In this document: positions 7,755 through 17,082 of the stretch, in pieces
Layout: the number at the start of each line of letters is the position of its first letter
Numbering within the stretch: the first letter of the stretch is position 1
NCBI GenBank assembly: GCA_963727015.1
Contig: CAVSEV010000011.1
Span: 1-64,000, forward strand
Source: DATFVJ01 sp963727015
Lineage (GTDB): Bacteria > Actinomycetota > Actinomycetes > Streptosporangiales > Streptosporangiaceae
Reading direction: 5' to 3'
Length of the DNA: 64,000 nucleotides
Notes under the pieces: model-generated
Told to the model about the DNA's origin: nothing
Databases searched by the model: none
The model's input: the letters and a program-made list of their open reading frames with translations, nothing else
Position numbers and translations under genes: made by a program

Positions 7755-8858
7755 TCATTTGACCCGGTGGGGCTCGGCGTCGGCGGTGCGCAGGGTGAGG
7801 CCGAGACCGGGCGCGGCCGGGTCGGGACGGATGGCGCCGCCGGTGGGGTCCAGCGTGCCGTCGAAGAACAGTGACTCGATCCGGACGTGGTCGTGGAACC
7901 ACTCCAGGTGCCGCAGGTTCGGGGTGGCGGCGGCGGCGTGGGCGTGCAGGTGCGGCCCGCAGTGGCCGGAGATTTGCAGGCCGTGGGAGGCGGCGACCGC
8001 GGCGACGCGCAGCCATTCGGTGATGCCGCCGCACCGTGAGATGTCGGCTTGCAGGCAGTCCACCGCGCCGGCCGCGCACATCCGGCGGAAGTAGTACAGG
8101 TCGTGACCGTACTCCCCGGCGGTGACGTCCGGCAGGACGGCGTCGCGGACTTGCCGTAGTCCGTCCAGGTCGTCGGAGGAGACGGGCTCTTCGAACCAGC
8201 GCACGTCGAGGTCGCTCGCGGCCCGCATCACCCGGATCGCTTGCTTACGGCCGTAGCCGCCGTTGGCGTCAACGAACAGTTCGACGTCGTCGCCGATGAT
8301 CGTGCGCGCCTGCCGCATCCGGTCAAGGTCGCGCGCGACCTCGGTGCCCCATGATTCGCCGATCTTGATCTTCACCCGCGGGATGCGCTGCTGGCCGGTC
8401 CAGCCGGTCAGCTGGTCGCGGAGCTGACGCTGGTCGTAGCAGGTGAAGCCGCCGCTCCCGTAGACCGGCACGCGGTCGTGCACCGCGCCGAGCAGGCGGT
8501 GCAGCGGCAGGTCAAGGATCCTGGCCTTAAGGTCCCACAGGGCGACGTCGAGCGCGGAGATCGCGTAGCCGGCCGGGCCGGGTCGGCTTGCGTTCCGCAC
8601 GGCCTTGACCATCGCGTCGAAGGAGCCGCCGACGTCCAGCGCAGGCCGGCCGCGCACGACCTCGGCCAGAGTGTCGGTAATCATGGTGGCGCAGGCGCGT
8701 GGCCCGTATGTCCAGCCGATGCCCCGGGTTGCCCCGGCGCCGGCCTCGGCCAAGACCATGGTGGTGGAGCCCCAGCTGAGTGTCCCGTCGGCCTCCGGGC
8801 CGTCGGTGGGGATCGTGTACACGGAGACGTCGACCAGGTCGACGACATCGCCGATCAT
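7755..8858 (-). CDS. Enolase-superfamily enzyme (mandelate racemase/muconate lactonizing type)
   Basis: A 367-residue two-domain enzyme of normal length. The capping domain ends near residue 120 and the barrel carries the superfamily residues: VKIKIGESW (Lys acid/base, near residue 158), VDANGG (Asp, near residue 195), FEEPVSS (Glu, near residue 221) and TAGEYG (Glu, near residue 247), plus SGHCGPHLHAH with a His near residue 297. These coordinate Mg2+ and remove a proton alpha to a carboxylate, as in sugar-acid dehydratases. It is the last gene of a five-gene minus-strand operon, 38 bases after the thiamine-diphosphate enzyme. A truncated paralogue lies at 21408-22262. A sugar-acid substrate fits the operon but is inferred. 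Confidence 0.88.
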   Translation of the reverse strand: MIGDVVDLVDVSVYTIPTDGPEADGTLSWGSTTMVLAEAGAGATRGIGWTYGPRACATMITDTLAEVVRGRPALDVGGSFDAMVKAVRNASRPGPAGYAISALDVALWDLKARILDLPLHRLLGAVHDRVPVYGSGGFTCYDQRQLRDQLTGWTGQQRIPRVKIKIGESWGTEVARDLDRMRQARTIIGDDVELFVDANGGYGRKQAIRVMRAASDLDVRWFEEPVSSDDLDGLRQVRDAVLPDVTAGEYGHDLYYFRRMCAAGAVDCLQADISRCGGITEWLRVAAVAASHGLQISGHCGPHLHAHAAAATPNLRHLEWFHDHVRIESLFFDGTLDPTGGAIRPDPAAPGLGLTLRTADAEPHRVK

Positions 8859-8896
8859 GCGCGTCCCGTCGCGGCGGCGGTTACCGCTTGCACCAC

Positions 8897-10690
8897 TCAG
8901 TCCTTCCCGTGCGGCAGGAACTCCTGGATCTTTGCCTTCAGGCCTTCGACGGCGACGCCGCGGCGGTCTTCGTCACCTTTGAGCATCGCCCGTGCCGTGT
9001 GTTTCATCTGCTCCAAGGTCGCGTGCGGCGGGATCGGCGGCATGTTCGGGTCAACCCTGACGTCGAGCAGGGCAGGCCGGTCCGCGCCCAGTGCCCGGTC
9101 CCAGGCGGGCGCGACCTGCCCGGGCTTGTCGACGGTGATCGCGTCCAGGCCGAGGCTTGTGGCGAAGGCTGCGTAGTCGACGTCGGGCAGTGCCTGGGAT
9201 TCGGTGAATTTCGGTGCGCCTCCCATGGCGCGCATCTCCCAGGTGACCTGGTTGAGGTCGTCGTTGTGCAGGACCGCGATGATCAGGCGCGGGTCGGGCC
9301 ATTCCTGCCAGTAGCGCTTGATGGTGATCAGCTCGGCCAGGCCGTTCATTTGCATCGCCCCGTCGCCGGCGAACACGATCACCGGCCGGCCGGGGTTGCC
9401 AAATTTCGCCCCGATCCCATACGGCACACCGGCACCCATGGTCGCGAGGTTCCCGGCCAGCGAACCGCGCACGTCGGCACGGAATTTCAGCTGCCGCGCG
9501 TACCAGTTCGCCGCGGAACCGGAGTCGGCGGTGACGATCGCGCCTGCCGGCAACCTGGACGACAACTCATGGAACAGCCGCATCGGGTTGACAGGATCCG
9601 CTTCCACCATGGCTTCCGCTGCCATCACCTGCCACCAGCGGGCCACCGCCGCCTCGATGCCCGCACGCCAGGACCGGTCTTGCTTGCGCCGTAGGTGCGG
9701 GATGAGGGCCCGCAGGGTGGCCGCCGCGTCGCCGACCAGATTGACCTCATACGGGTAGCGCATCCCGATGTATTTGCCATCGATGTCGACCTGCACCCCG
9801 CGGGCCTGGCTGAAACCGGGCAGGAACTGGGTGTAGGGAAAGCTCGACCCGACCGTGAGCAGCGTGTCACAGCCGCGCATCAGCTCGTAGCTTGGCCGGG
9901 TGCCGAGCAGGCCGATCGAACCCGTGACGTAGGGCAGCTCGTCGGACAGCACGTCCTTGCCGAGCAGGGCCTTTGCCACGCCGGCCCCGAGCAGGTCGGC
10001 TACCTGCCCGAGCTCGGCGTGGGCGCCGCGGGCGCCGGATCCGGCCAGGATGGCGACCTTGCGGCCGGCGTTGAGGATCTCGGCGGCGCGGGTGATCGCC
10101 TCGCCGTGCGGAACCGTGGTGGGCCCCTCCAGGCCAATGCTGGAGGGGACCATCTTGAACGCATGCGTCGGCGCCGAGTACTCCAGTTCCTGGACATCGG
10201 AGGGGATGATGACCGCCGTCGGGGCCGACTCGGCCAGTGCTATCCGGATGGCCCGGTCCAGCACGTTGGGCAGCTGCTCGGGGACGGTGACCATCTGCAC
10301 GTACTCGCTGGCCACGTCCTTGAACAGGCTGAGCAGGTCGACTTCCTGCTGGTAAGAACCGCCCATCGCCGACCGGCTGGTCTGCCCGGCGATCGCCACC
10401 ACTGGGACGTGGTCGAGTTTCGCGTCATAAAGCCCGTTGAGCAGGTGGATGGCGCCCGGTCCGGAGGTGGCCATGCATACGCCAACCCGGCCGGTGAACT
10501 TGGCGTATCCGACGGCTTCGAAGGCGCTCATTTCCTCGTGCCGGGCCTGCACGAACTTCGGCCCGTTGGCGGCGCGGCCCCAGGCGGCCAGGATTCCGTT
10601 GATCCCGTCTCCGGGGTAGGCGAAGACCTTCTCCACGCCCCAGCCGCGCAGTCGTTCCAGCAGGTAGTCGGCAACAGTGGGGGCGGCCAT
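8897..10690 (-). CDS. Thiamine-diphosphate enzyme, pyruvate oxidase/dehydrogenase (PoxB)-like
   Basis: A 597-residue three-domain ThDP enzyme. The N-terminal domain shows KVFAYPGDGINGI and RHEEMSAFEAVGYAKFTG, with the catalytic Glu that activates thiamine in the latter. The central domain is the typical FAD/nucleotide-fold region. The C-terminal domain holds the ThDP/Mg signature GDGAMQMNGL through to AVLHNDDLNQV. This arrangement is that of PoxB-like pyruvate oxidases and acetolactate synthase relatives. The ATG at 10690 has GAGGAAC upstream. It lies 45 bases after the GMC oxidoreductase gene and 38 before the enolase-family gene. Which 2-oxo acid it uses cannot be read from the sequence. 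Confidence 0.88.
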   Translation of the reverse strand: MAAPTVADYLLERLRGWGVEKVFAYPGDGINGILAAWGRAANGPKFVQARHEEMSAFEAVGYAKFTGRVGVCMATSGPGAIHLLNGLYDAKLDHVPVVAIAGQTSRSAMGGSYQQEVDLLSLFKDVASEYVQMVTVPEQLPNVLDRAIRIALAESAPTAVIIPSDVQELEYSAPTHAFKMVPSSIGLEGPTTVPHGEAITRAAEILNAGRKVAILAGSGARGAHAELGQVADLLGAGVAKALLGKDVLSDELPYVTGSIGLLGTRPSYELMRGCDTLLTVGSSFPYTQFLPGFSQARGVQVDIDGKYIGMRYPYEVNLVGDAAATLRALIPHLRRKQDRSWRAGIEAAVARWWQVMAAEAMVEADPVNPMRLFHELSSRLPAGAIVTADSGSAANWYARQLKFRADVRGSLAGNLATMGAGVPYGIGAKFGNPGRPVIVFAGDGAMQMNGLAELITIKRYWQEWPDPRLIIAVLHNDDLNQVTWEMRAMGGAPKFTESQALPDVDYAAFATSLGLDAITVDKPGQVAPAWDRALGADRPALLDVRVDPNMPPIPPHATLEQMKHTARAMLKGDEDRRGVAVEGLKAKIQEFLPHGKD

Positions 10691-10735
10691 GGGTTGTTCC
10701 TCCTCAGGTTGGCGGCCGGGCTGCCCGGTTCCGGG

Positions 10736-12376
10736 TCAGCTGGCGCCGCGCGGGGCACCGGCGGCCAGGTGGTCGGCGGCCCGTGCTGCGACCGCCATGA
10801 TGGTCAGGGCGGGGTTGGCGCTGCCCTGGGTGGGCAGCACGCTGCCGTCGGTGATGTACAGATTGGGCACCGCGAAGCTGCGGCAGTCACCGTCGACGAC
10901 GCCGTGCCGCTCGTCGGCGGCCATCCGGGCGCCGCCGACCAGGTGCGCGTAGCGCTTGATGGTGATCACCTCATCGGCGCCGGCCGCGTGCAGGACGGCC
11001 TCCATCACGCGTTGAGCGGCCTGCATGAGCTGCCTGTCGTTGTCGCCCTGGGAGTAGCAGAAGCGGGCGACGGGCAGGCCGTGCCGGTCCTTCTGTTCGG
11101 CGAGGGTGACCCGGTTTCCCGGCAGCGGCAGGAACTCACACAGCGCCCCCAGGCACGACCAGTGCACGTAGTCGCTCATGTAGGCGCGCAACGCCCGGCC
11201 CCAGTGCCCCTGCGCGGCGACGTGCTCCGCCCAGGCGATGGGCAGCGGCGAGACGGTCTGGATGGAAAATCCGCGCCGGTAGGGCATTGCCGGGTCGGTC
11301 TCGTAGAAGGCCTCGGTGCTGACCTCCGGCGGCGGCGCCTTGTACATCCGCACCTCGGCGTCGAAACGGCCCGCGGTCTGCGGCGCGCCCTGCACCATCA
11401 GGTAGCGGCCGACCTGGTCGAAGTCGTTGCACAGGCCGTCCGGGAACCGGCGCGACGCCGAGTTGAGCAGCAGCCTCGGCGTCTCGATCGAGTAGCCGGC
11501 CACCGCGATTGCCGCGGCCCGCTGGAAGTGCGGGACCCCGCCGCGGACGTAGTGCACGCCGGTGGCCCGGCCGGTGCGCTCGTCGACCTCGATCCTGGTG
11601 ACCATCGCGTCCGCCCGGACCTCCGCGCCGTGGGCGAGCGCGTCGGGAATGTGGGTAATCAGCGGGGACGCCTTCGCGTTGACCTTGCAGCCCTGCAGGC
11701 AGAACCCGCGGTAGATGCAGTGCGGCCGGTTGCCGAACCGGCCGTTGGTGATCGCGACCGGGCCAACCCTGGCGGTGATGCCCAGCTTGCGCGCGCCGCG
11801 CAGGAAGACCTCGCCGTTGCCGCCGACCGGGTGCGGCCGGTGCGGGTAAGAATGCGGGTCGCCCCACGGCCAGCGCTCGCCGGCCACCGGCAGCTCCTGC
11901 TCGATGTCGGCGTAGTAGGGCTTGAGGTCGGTGTAACGGATCGGCCAGTCCGCGCCGACACCGTCGCCGGTCCAGGTGCTGAAGTCGCTGGGGTGAAAAC
12001 GCGGGGTGTAGCCGGCGTAGTGCACCATCGACCCGCCAACCCCGCGGCCGGAGTTGTTCGAGCCCAGCGGCACCGGGTCGGCGCCGCCGATCACCCGCGG
12101 CTCGGTCCAGTACAGGTGCTGCGAGCCTGCCTCATCGCTGACCCAGTCGGCGTCGGGGTCCCAGAACGGCCCGGCGTCCAGGCCGGCCACCCGCCACCCT
12201 CTGCGGGCCAGCCGCTGCAGCAACGTGGCGCCGCCCGCGCCGCAGCCCACCACCACCAGGTCCACCTCGTCGGTGTCGGCGAACCGGCGCATGCCGCTGC
12301 GCAGCCGGTGGTTGGTGCGCGTGCCATCAGTCGGCAGCAGCCACGCGGACTCATTACGGTCACGCACCCCGGCCAT
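10736..12376 (-). CDS. GMC-family FAD-dependent oxidoreductase (large subunit of a sugar/gluconate dehydrogenase)
   Basis: A 546-residue flavoprotein. The FAD-binding loop VVVGCGAGGATLLQRLA is near residue 41 and the second GMC region (SGRGVGGSMVHYAG) near residue 108. The C-terminal catalytic region has RYAHLVGGARM and DGSVLPTQGSANPALTIMAV, carrying the His/Asn pair that takes the proton from the substrate alcohol. A CIYRGFCLQGCKVNAK cysteine cluster near residue 215 is typical of the dehydrogenases that partner with a small subunit 3. Its ATG overlaps by one base (TGATG) the stop of the subunit 3-like gene, so translation is coupled. Together they probably oxidise a sugar or aldonate. No cytochrome c subunit is encoded nearby. 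Confidence 0.88.
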   Translation of the reverse strand: MAGVRDRNESAWLLPTDGTRTNHRLRSGMRRFADTDEVDLVVVGCGAGGATLLQRLARRGWRVAGLDAGPFWDPDADWVSDEAGSQHLYWTEPRVIGGADPVPLGSNNSGRGVGGSMVHYAGYTPRFHPSDFSTWTGDGVGADWPIRYTDLKPYYADIEQELPVAGERWPWGDPHSYPHRPHPVGGNGEVFLRGARKLGITARVGPVAITNGRFGNRPHCIYRGFCLQGCKVNAKASPLITHIPDALAHGAEVRADAMVTRIEVDERTGRATGVHYVRGGVPHFQRAAAIAVAGYSIETPRLLLNSASRRFPDGLCNDFDQVGRYLMVQGAPQTAGRFDAEVRMYKAPPPEVSTEAFYETDPAMPYRRGFSIQTVSPLPIAWAEHVAAQGHWGRALRAYMSDYVHWSCLGALCEFLPLPGNRVTLAEQKDRHGLPVARFCYSQGDNDRQLMQAAQRVMEAVLHAAGADEVITIKRYAHLVGGARMAADERHGVVDGDCRSFAVPNLYITDGSVLPTQGSANPALTIMAVAARAADHLAAGAPRGAS

Positions 12377-13014
12377 CAGCTCACCCCCCGCACGGGGTCG
12401 TCCGACGGCCTCGCGTCGCGCACCTCGAACGGCTCACGCGCGCCGACGCCGATGTTCTTGTAGCCGCGGGGGTACGCCGGGCCAGGGAACCCGATTTCGG
12501 TCCAGGCCGAGGGGTGAGCATAAAACGCCGTGCAGGCGTAGCGCGTCCACAGGCTCCACACATGCCCGGCGTTCAGGCCATGCCAATCCCCGGAAGCCAG
12601 GTCCTTAACGGCCTGAATGAGCCGCGCCTGATCCTGCGGCGGGCATTCCGCGAACCGGCAGGAGAACTTGGCCTGCCCATCATCGTCCAGGTGGTGCAGC
12701 GAATTCCGCCACGCCTGCCCGTCCTCGGGCATGTCGTCATACCGCCAGCCATCGGCCTGCTGCCCGGCCAGCCGCGCCTCGATCAACGGCACGACCGGCA
12801 CCCGCGGCTCGCCGCACTGGCCGACAAGCTGATCGCACAGCGCGGTCGCGGCGGCCTCCTCGGCTGGGGTGAAGAACCGCACATCGGATTGCCGGCCGAG
12901 CCGGGACAAGACGACACCCGCGGTGACCGGATCCCAGCGCCGGGCCTGCGCCGCCGCGTCGAAACCAGGGAACCTGCGGTGACCGCCGCCTGGCACGCTT
13001 GCCGCGCGGCTCAC
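12376..13014 (-). CDS. Gluconate 2-dehydrogenase subunit 3-like protein
   Basis: A 212-residue protein ending just inside the GMC oxidoreductase start. The GTG start at 13014 overlaps the TGA of the previous gene (GTGA), so I prefer it to longer frames. Recognisable blocks are RFFTPAEEAAATALCDQLVG near residue 40, the usual start of the subunit 3 family, and a C-terminal WTEIGFPGPAYPRGY. In known enzymes this small subunit stabilises the GMC flavoprotein and, where a Tat signal exists, carries it to the periplasm. I see no Tat signal here, so the complex may stay cytoplasmic or on the inner face of the membrane. Confidence 0.82.
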   Translation of the reverse strand: MSRAASVPGGGHRRFPGFDAAAQARRWDPVTAGVVLSRLGRQSDVRFFTPAEEAAATALCDQLVGQCGEPRVPVVPLIEARLAGQQADGWRYDDMPEDGQAWRNSLHHLDDDGQAKFSCRFAECPPQDQARLIQAVKDLASGDWHGLNAGHVWSLWTRYACTAFYAHPSAWTEIGFPGPAYPRGYKNIGVGAREPFEVRDARPSDDPVRGVS

Positions 13015-13493
13015 TTTTCCCGCCGGAGTATCGCGGCGAGCAGGCCCATGCCACCGACCATGGTGACCAGCAGCGGGGCGAGCAGCGGCGGTCCCATCTC
13101 GATGTTGTAGCGGGCGTTGGACCAGCCGCCCGGCTTCTGCGCGATGCCCCGGGCGTGCAGGTAGGTGCCCTGCAGGCCGTTGGCGGCAATCGCGGCGGAG
13201 GCAACAGGCAGCGCGGTCTTGGCCATCCGCCGGCTGAGGAAGCCCGCGATGCCCGCTGCGGCGCCCACCGGGCCGAGTGCCACCGGCAGCCACATCATCT
13301 TGTTGCCGAAGCTGGCGCTGTCGTGCTCGAAGAAGATCTCGGCGGCGGTGACCAGCGCCCCCGCCGCGGTCAATGCCGACAGGCTGCGCTCGAAACGGCC
13401 GGTCTCGACATTGCGGATCATGCGATCGATGCCATGCGCTGCCTGCCCCTGCAGGCTCCGCTGAGGCACCGCTGTCAGGTGCTGTCCGGTCAT
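13011..13493 (-). CDS. Conserved integral membrane protein, first gene of the oxidoreductase operon
   Basis: A 160-residue protein; the ATG at 13493 has GGAGG about 8 bases upstream, whereas the longer frame has no such site. It has four likely membrane segments: around LSALTAAGALVTAAEIFFEH, MMWLPVALGPVGAAAGIAGF, ALPVASAAIAANGLQG and LLAPLLVTMVGGMGLLAAIL. I do not recognise a named family. Its GTGA overlap with the subunit 3-like gene suggests it anchors or feeds electrons from the GMC enzyme, which is inference from position. Confidence 0.72.
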   Translation of the reverse strand: MTGQHLTAVPQRSLQGQAAHGIDRMIRNVETGRFERSLSALTAAGALVTAAEIFFEHDSASFGNKMMWLPVALGPVGAAAGIAGFLSRRMAKTALPVASAAIAANGLQGTYLHARGIAQKPGGWSNARYNIEMGPPLLAPLLVTMVGGMGLLAAILRREK

Positions 13494-13844
13494 CCGGCTT
13501 GCCTCCGCAGGATGATGCCCAGTTGACGGGCCTTGCACTGACGGACTTTGCGTTTGCAGGCTTTGCGTGTTTGCGCCCGCTCTGTTTCCCCGCCCTGCCG
13601 CGGCCAAACGCCCAGTGCAGGTTTCGGCCCATAATCGTCGCGTGGCCTCGCCGGCTTCCCGCCCTGCTCAGCTGCCGCCGGCGCTGCGGAGGCCGGCGCG
13701 CTGATGCTGGCCGCCGCGCAGGTCCTGGTCGGCGCGACCGTGCAGTCCAGTGGGCCGGACGGCGGAGGATTGGTTCCGGCAGGCCGGCGGGGTTCGCCCG
13801 CGGCGGGTTTACCCCGGGGACTGGCGCCCGGCGTCACTGCGGCC

Positions 13845-14226
13845 TCACCGGGCCGGCCTTGTCAGACGCCGGGCTGACGCCAGGCCGGTCGCGGGCAGTG
13901 TCGTCGCGACCAGCGCGTCCGCCACCGTGGCGCGCCGGACAGAGCGGTCAGCCACCGCGAGCGCGGCCATCGAGGCGGCATGGGCAAGGTCGGCTGCTGC
14001 GCCTATTCGGAGCCCGGCCGGGCTCGGCTCGGCCCCGGCTGTCAGCGCCGCCTGAAGAAGATGGCGGGCGCCGAGTAGCCTGGCCACGCTCCGCGCGCGG
14101 GAGCTAACCGGGCGACGTGTGCATATGCCGATCACCGGCCCCGGCGCGCACAGCAAGACCACGCCGTAGCCCGCGCGTGAGCTGCCTGGGGAAGTCCGGC
14201 CGAGCGGGAGTTGCGGCTTTCACCGG
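13845..14226 (-). pseudogene. Paralogue of the conserved hypothetical at 48515, frameshifted
   Basis: The minus strand reads RAGYGVVLLCAPGPVIG, VARLLGARHLLQAALTAG and ADLAHAASMAALAVADRS, closely matching the protein at 48515-48877. The expected GTG start overlaps a stop codon (GTGA at about 14226), as in the intact copy, but the first codons are in another frame from the conserved part, so at least one frameshift lies between 14170 and 14220. A GTG at 14162 could still give a 105-residue product. Confidence 0.6.
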
Positions 14227-14320
14227 CCCTTGGCCCGCCGTCCTGCCACGATGCCGCCAAGGGCTGCGGCACCGGCAGCCAGCCCGTACACCAGCCGCGG
14301 GGCGCCGTGGGACCAGCGGT
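14224..14320 (-). pseudogene. C-terminal tail of an SDR, immediately upstream of the frameshifted hypothetical
   Basis: The minus strand encodes LVYGLAAGAAALGGIVAGRR ending AKGR and TGA, which matches the hydrophobic tail VAGLAAGAAIAAGIVATWRA of the intact SDR at 47508. The stop overlaps the GTG of the next gene in the same way as in the intact pair. The rest of the SDR is not on this strand; a body of the same family is on the opposite strand starting at 14363. Confidence 0.5.
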
Positions 14321-14362
14321 GACGCCACCATGGACCACTTACCCAAGGAGGACGCTGGTTTA

Positions 14363-15400
14363 ATGACTGAGACAGTGATGATCACCGGGGCCAGCGCGGG
14401 CATCGGGCGCGCGACGGCCCGGCTCTACGGTCAGCGGGGAGCCAACGTCGGGCTGATCGCACGCGGCCAGGCCAGGCCTGGAAGGAGCGGCCCGGGATGT
14501 CGAAGACGCGGGCGGGAAGGCGCTCGCGGTCGCGGCCGACGTGGCCAGCTACGCGCAGGTGCAGGAGGCGGCCAGCCAGGTGGAGGAGTACTTCGGCCCG
14601 ATCGACGTCTGGATCAACGTGGCCTTCACCTCGGTTTTCGCGCCGTTCGCCGACATCTCCGCCGAGGAGTTCCGGCGGGTCACCGAGGTCAGCTACCTGG
14701 GATTCGTGCACGGGACGATGGCGGCGCTGGCCCGGATGAGGCCCCGCGGGCGGGGCACCATTGTGCAGGTCGGGTCCGCTCTGGGCTCGCGGAGCATCCC
14801 CCTGCAGTCGGCCTACTGCGGCGCGAAGCACGCCATCAACGGGTTCACCTCCTCGGTGCGATGCGAACTGCTGCACGAGCACTCCGGCGTTCGTGTCACG
14901 GTCGTGCAGATGCCCGCCGTGAACACCCCGCAGTTCTCCTGGGTGCGCTCCAGGCTGCCCGGCAGCAGCAGCCGGTACCGCCGATCTACCAGCCCGAAAT
15001 CGCCGCGCGCGGCGTCGTGTTCGCCGCCGATCACCGTCGTCGTAAGGAGTACTGGGTCGGGGCGGCCACCGCTGCCACCATCGCGGCGAACAAGGTCGTG
15101 CCTGCGCTCCTGGACAGGTACCTCGCCCGTACCGGCTATGACTCCCAGCAGACGGGCCAGAAAATAGAGGGCGGCAGGCGCGACAACCTGTGGCAGGCGT
15201 CGACGGGCCGGGCGGGCGCGACCATGGCGCGCACGGCATCTTTGACGACCGGTCCCACGCCCGGAGCGTGCAGCTGTGGCTGGACCAGCGGGCAGCGTGT
15301 AGGCGCGGGCCACATGGCCGGTGCGGGTCAGCACCCGGTCCGAGGCGGGCCCGCCCGCCCCGAGCCGCGGTCGGTGACCGGCCTCCGCCCGCGTGGAGGA
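14363..15400 (+). pseudogene. SDR family oxidoreductase, multiply frameshifted
   Basis: A degraded copy of the SDR at 47508-48518. It keeps a good start (AAGGAGGA, then ATG at 14363), the cofactor loop VMITGASAGIGRATARLYG, the active site SIPLQSAYCGAKHAINGFTS and WVRSRLPG. The frame is lost near 14475, regained in another frame, shifted again near 14965 (QPVPPIYQPEIAARG is in the first frame) and again near 15200 (DDRSHARSVQLWLDQ). At least three indels make it non-functional. Its natural hydrophobic tail is missing at the 3' end and a tail of this type lies on the other strand at 14224-14320. Confidence 0.8.
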
Positions 15401-15470
15401 CGACACCAGCGGCTCCCTGGCTCATTACCTCACGCCGCTGGCTCTTGCAAAGCCGTGGCCGGATCAGCGG

Positions 15471-16199
15471 CTACTGGCCGAGAATGCTGCGCAACGTGCG
15501 TGCGTTACGCACGGCATTGGCGTCACTGTCGTTGTTGAAGTACACGAACACCTCTTTGCCTATCTGTTCCCATTCCCGTATCCGGTCAGCCCACCACGTC
15601 AGGTTGTCGTAGGTGTAGGAACCTCCGTACAGGTGATCGTCATCCGGGCCGTGCATTCGGACGTAGGCAAAGGCTGTTGTCGTTCGCAGAACGCACGGCA
15701 GGTGGGCGCCGCTCATGACGCAGTAGGCAGCGTCATGCTCTTTTAGCAGCGCGAAGATATCCTCGTGATGCCAGCTGGGATGGCGAAACTCCACTGCGAC
15801 TCGCACCCACGCCGGAAGCGTCTGCAGGAAATAGGCCAACCGGGCGTCGTCTCGGGCGTGGGCGGGTGCGAGCTGGATCAGCAAGACGGTGCGTTTATCG
15901 CCCAGCTCGTGCCAGCCGACCGCGATGCGCTGTACCCATGCCTCCGGTGTGTACAGCCTCTTGCCGTGAGTGAGGCCGCGCGGCGCCTTGACCGACAGGC
16001 GAAAGCCGGCAGGCAATCTCTGCTGCCAGCTCCGGAAGACCCAAGGCCGAGGCCAGCGGTAGAAGCTGCTGTTGAGCTCGACGGTCGAGAAGGCTCCCAC
16101 ATAGCGGGCAAGCCGGTCCCGCGCCGGAAGACCGGGCGGGTATAGCTCTGGCTCCCAATGGTCATAGCTCCAGCCAGACGTCCCGACGCTCGTCACCAT
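15471..16199 (-). CDS. DUF72 domain protein
   Basis: A 242-residue TIM-barrel-like DUF72 protein of normal length. The ATG at 16199 gives the family N-terminus VTSVGTSGWSYDHWEPELYP; an ATG at 16232 is also possible and neither has a strong ribosome binding site. Diagnostic segments are VELNSSFYRWP, FRLSVKAPRGLTHGKRL, VAVEFRHPSWHHEDIFALLK, TAFAYVRMHG and the end KEVFVYFNNDSDANAVRNA. The biochemical function of DUF72 is not established. It is followed upstream on the same strand by the BrkB pseudogene. Confidence 0.88.
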   Translation of the reverse strand: MVTSVGTSGWSYDHWEPELYPPGLPARDRLARYVGAFSTVELNSSFYRWPRPWVFRSWQQRLPAGFRLSVKAPRGLTHGKRLYTPEAWVQRIAVGWHELGDKRTVLLIQLAPAHARDDARLAYFLQTLPAWVRVAVEFRHPSWHHEDIFALLKEHDAAYCVMSGAHLPCVLRTTTAFAYVRMHGPDDDHLYGGSYTYDNLTWWADRIREWEQIGKEVFVYFNNDSDANAVRNARTLRSILGQ

Positions 16200-16206
16200 G
16201 GAGAAC

Positions 16207-17060
16207 TCACCGCCCCGACCACCATGCCGCATGCCGAGACCTCCCCGACGTGCAAACCGGCCCCACCGTCAATGGGCGTCGGTCAGGCCTGGCGTTTGCC
16301 TGCGGCCTTCTTGCGGAGCTTCGTGTATCGCGCAGTTCGGCGAATGGCTCCCCGCCGGGAGGCGCGCCGGCGGCTATGGCGCGGCCCCGCTGGAGTTCGG
16401 CGTTGAACTTGGCCCCGAACAGGACCGCCGAGTTGGAGATCCACATCCAGATCAGGAAAATAACAACTGTGGCAATGCTCCCGTACACCTTGTTGTAGTG
16501 CCCGAAGTTCGCGACGTAGAGGGAGAACAGCCCGGACGCGATGAGCCAGGCGACCACCGCTATCACGCTTCCCGGGCTGAGCCAGCGGAATCCCTGCTTG
16601 GCATTCGGGCTGGCCCAGTACAAGATGGCGAGCATCAGGCTGACGAAGATCAGCAGGACCGGCCATTTGGCTATGCCCCACACCGTGATCGCGACTGAGC
16701 TGGCGCCGAGCACCTGCCCCACATGACGCGCGAGCCGCCGGTGACCACCACAATGAACACCGATGCGAGGAACAGCACCATCATTGCGAGGGTGACACCC
16801 AGCCGGATGGGGAGCGTCTTCCAGATCGGCCGAGCAGGGAGACCAGGGCCAGAAGCGCCGGGGAAGATCGCCAGCACCCCATAGTAGGTGAGTGCCGCAG
16901 CCCGGTCCTGCACCAAGTCGTTGCTGAATTCCTTCGCCGATCGCTTGCCGGCCGCGAGCCATGAACCGCCGCCGAGCTCCGTGGGAGTATCCGGCACGTT
17001 GCGACCGGGCCGATCAGGACCGCGGCCGCCGTCATCAGGTTTCGTACCCGGCTGGCTCAA
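16207..17060 (-). pseudogene. YihY/BrkB-family membrane protein, frameshifted and shortened
   Basis: The N-terminus starts at ATG 17060 and shows KRSAKEFSNDLVQDRAAALT followed by YYGVLAIFPALLALVSLLG, the BrkB signature, but the last part is in a neighbouring frame. A block of roughly 100 residues is then missing, after which IRLGVTLAMMVLFLASVFIV, AITVWGIAKWPVLLIFVSLM and FRWLSPGSVIAVVAWLIASG appear in different frames, ending with MWISNSAVLFGAKFNAEL. Family members are about 300 residues with six helices; this copy cannot make one. It lies last in a minus-strand module (holin-like, DUF3618, DUF4235, BrkB) duplicated at 37.9-40.2 kb. Confidence 0.75.
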
Positions 17061-17082
17061 GCCTTTTTCGCCTCCTATCTGA

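Noticed and set aside
9695..12463. A 922-codon open frame on the plus strand across the oxidoreductase operon
   Set aside because: It is antisense to two well supported genes, has no family features and an odd Arg/Gly/Val composition typical of shadow frames in GC-rich DNA.
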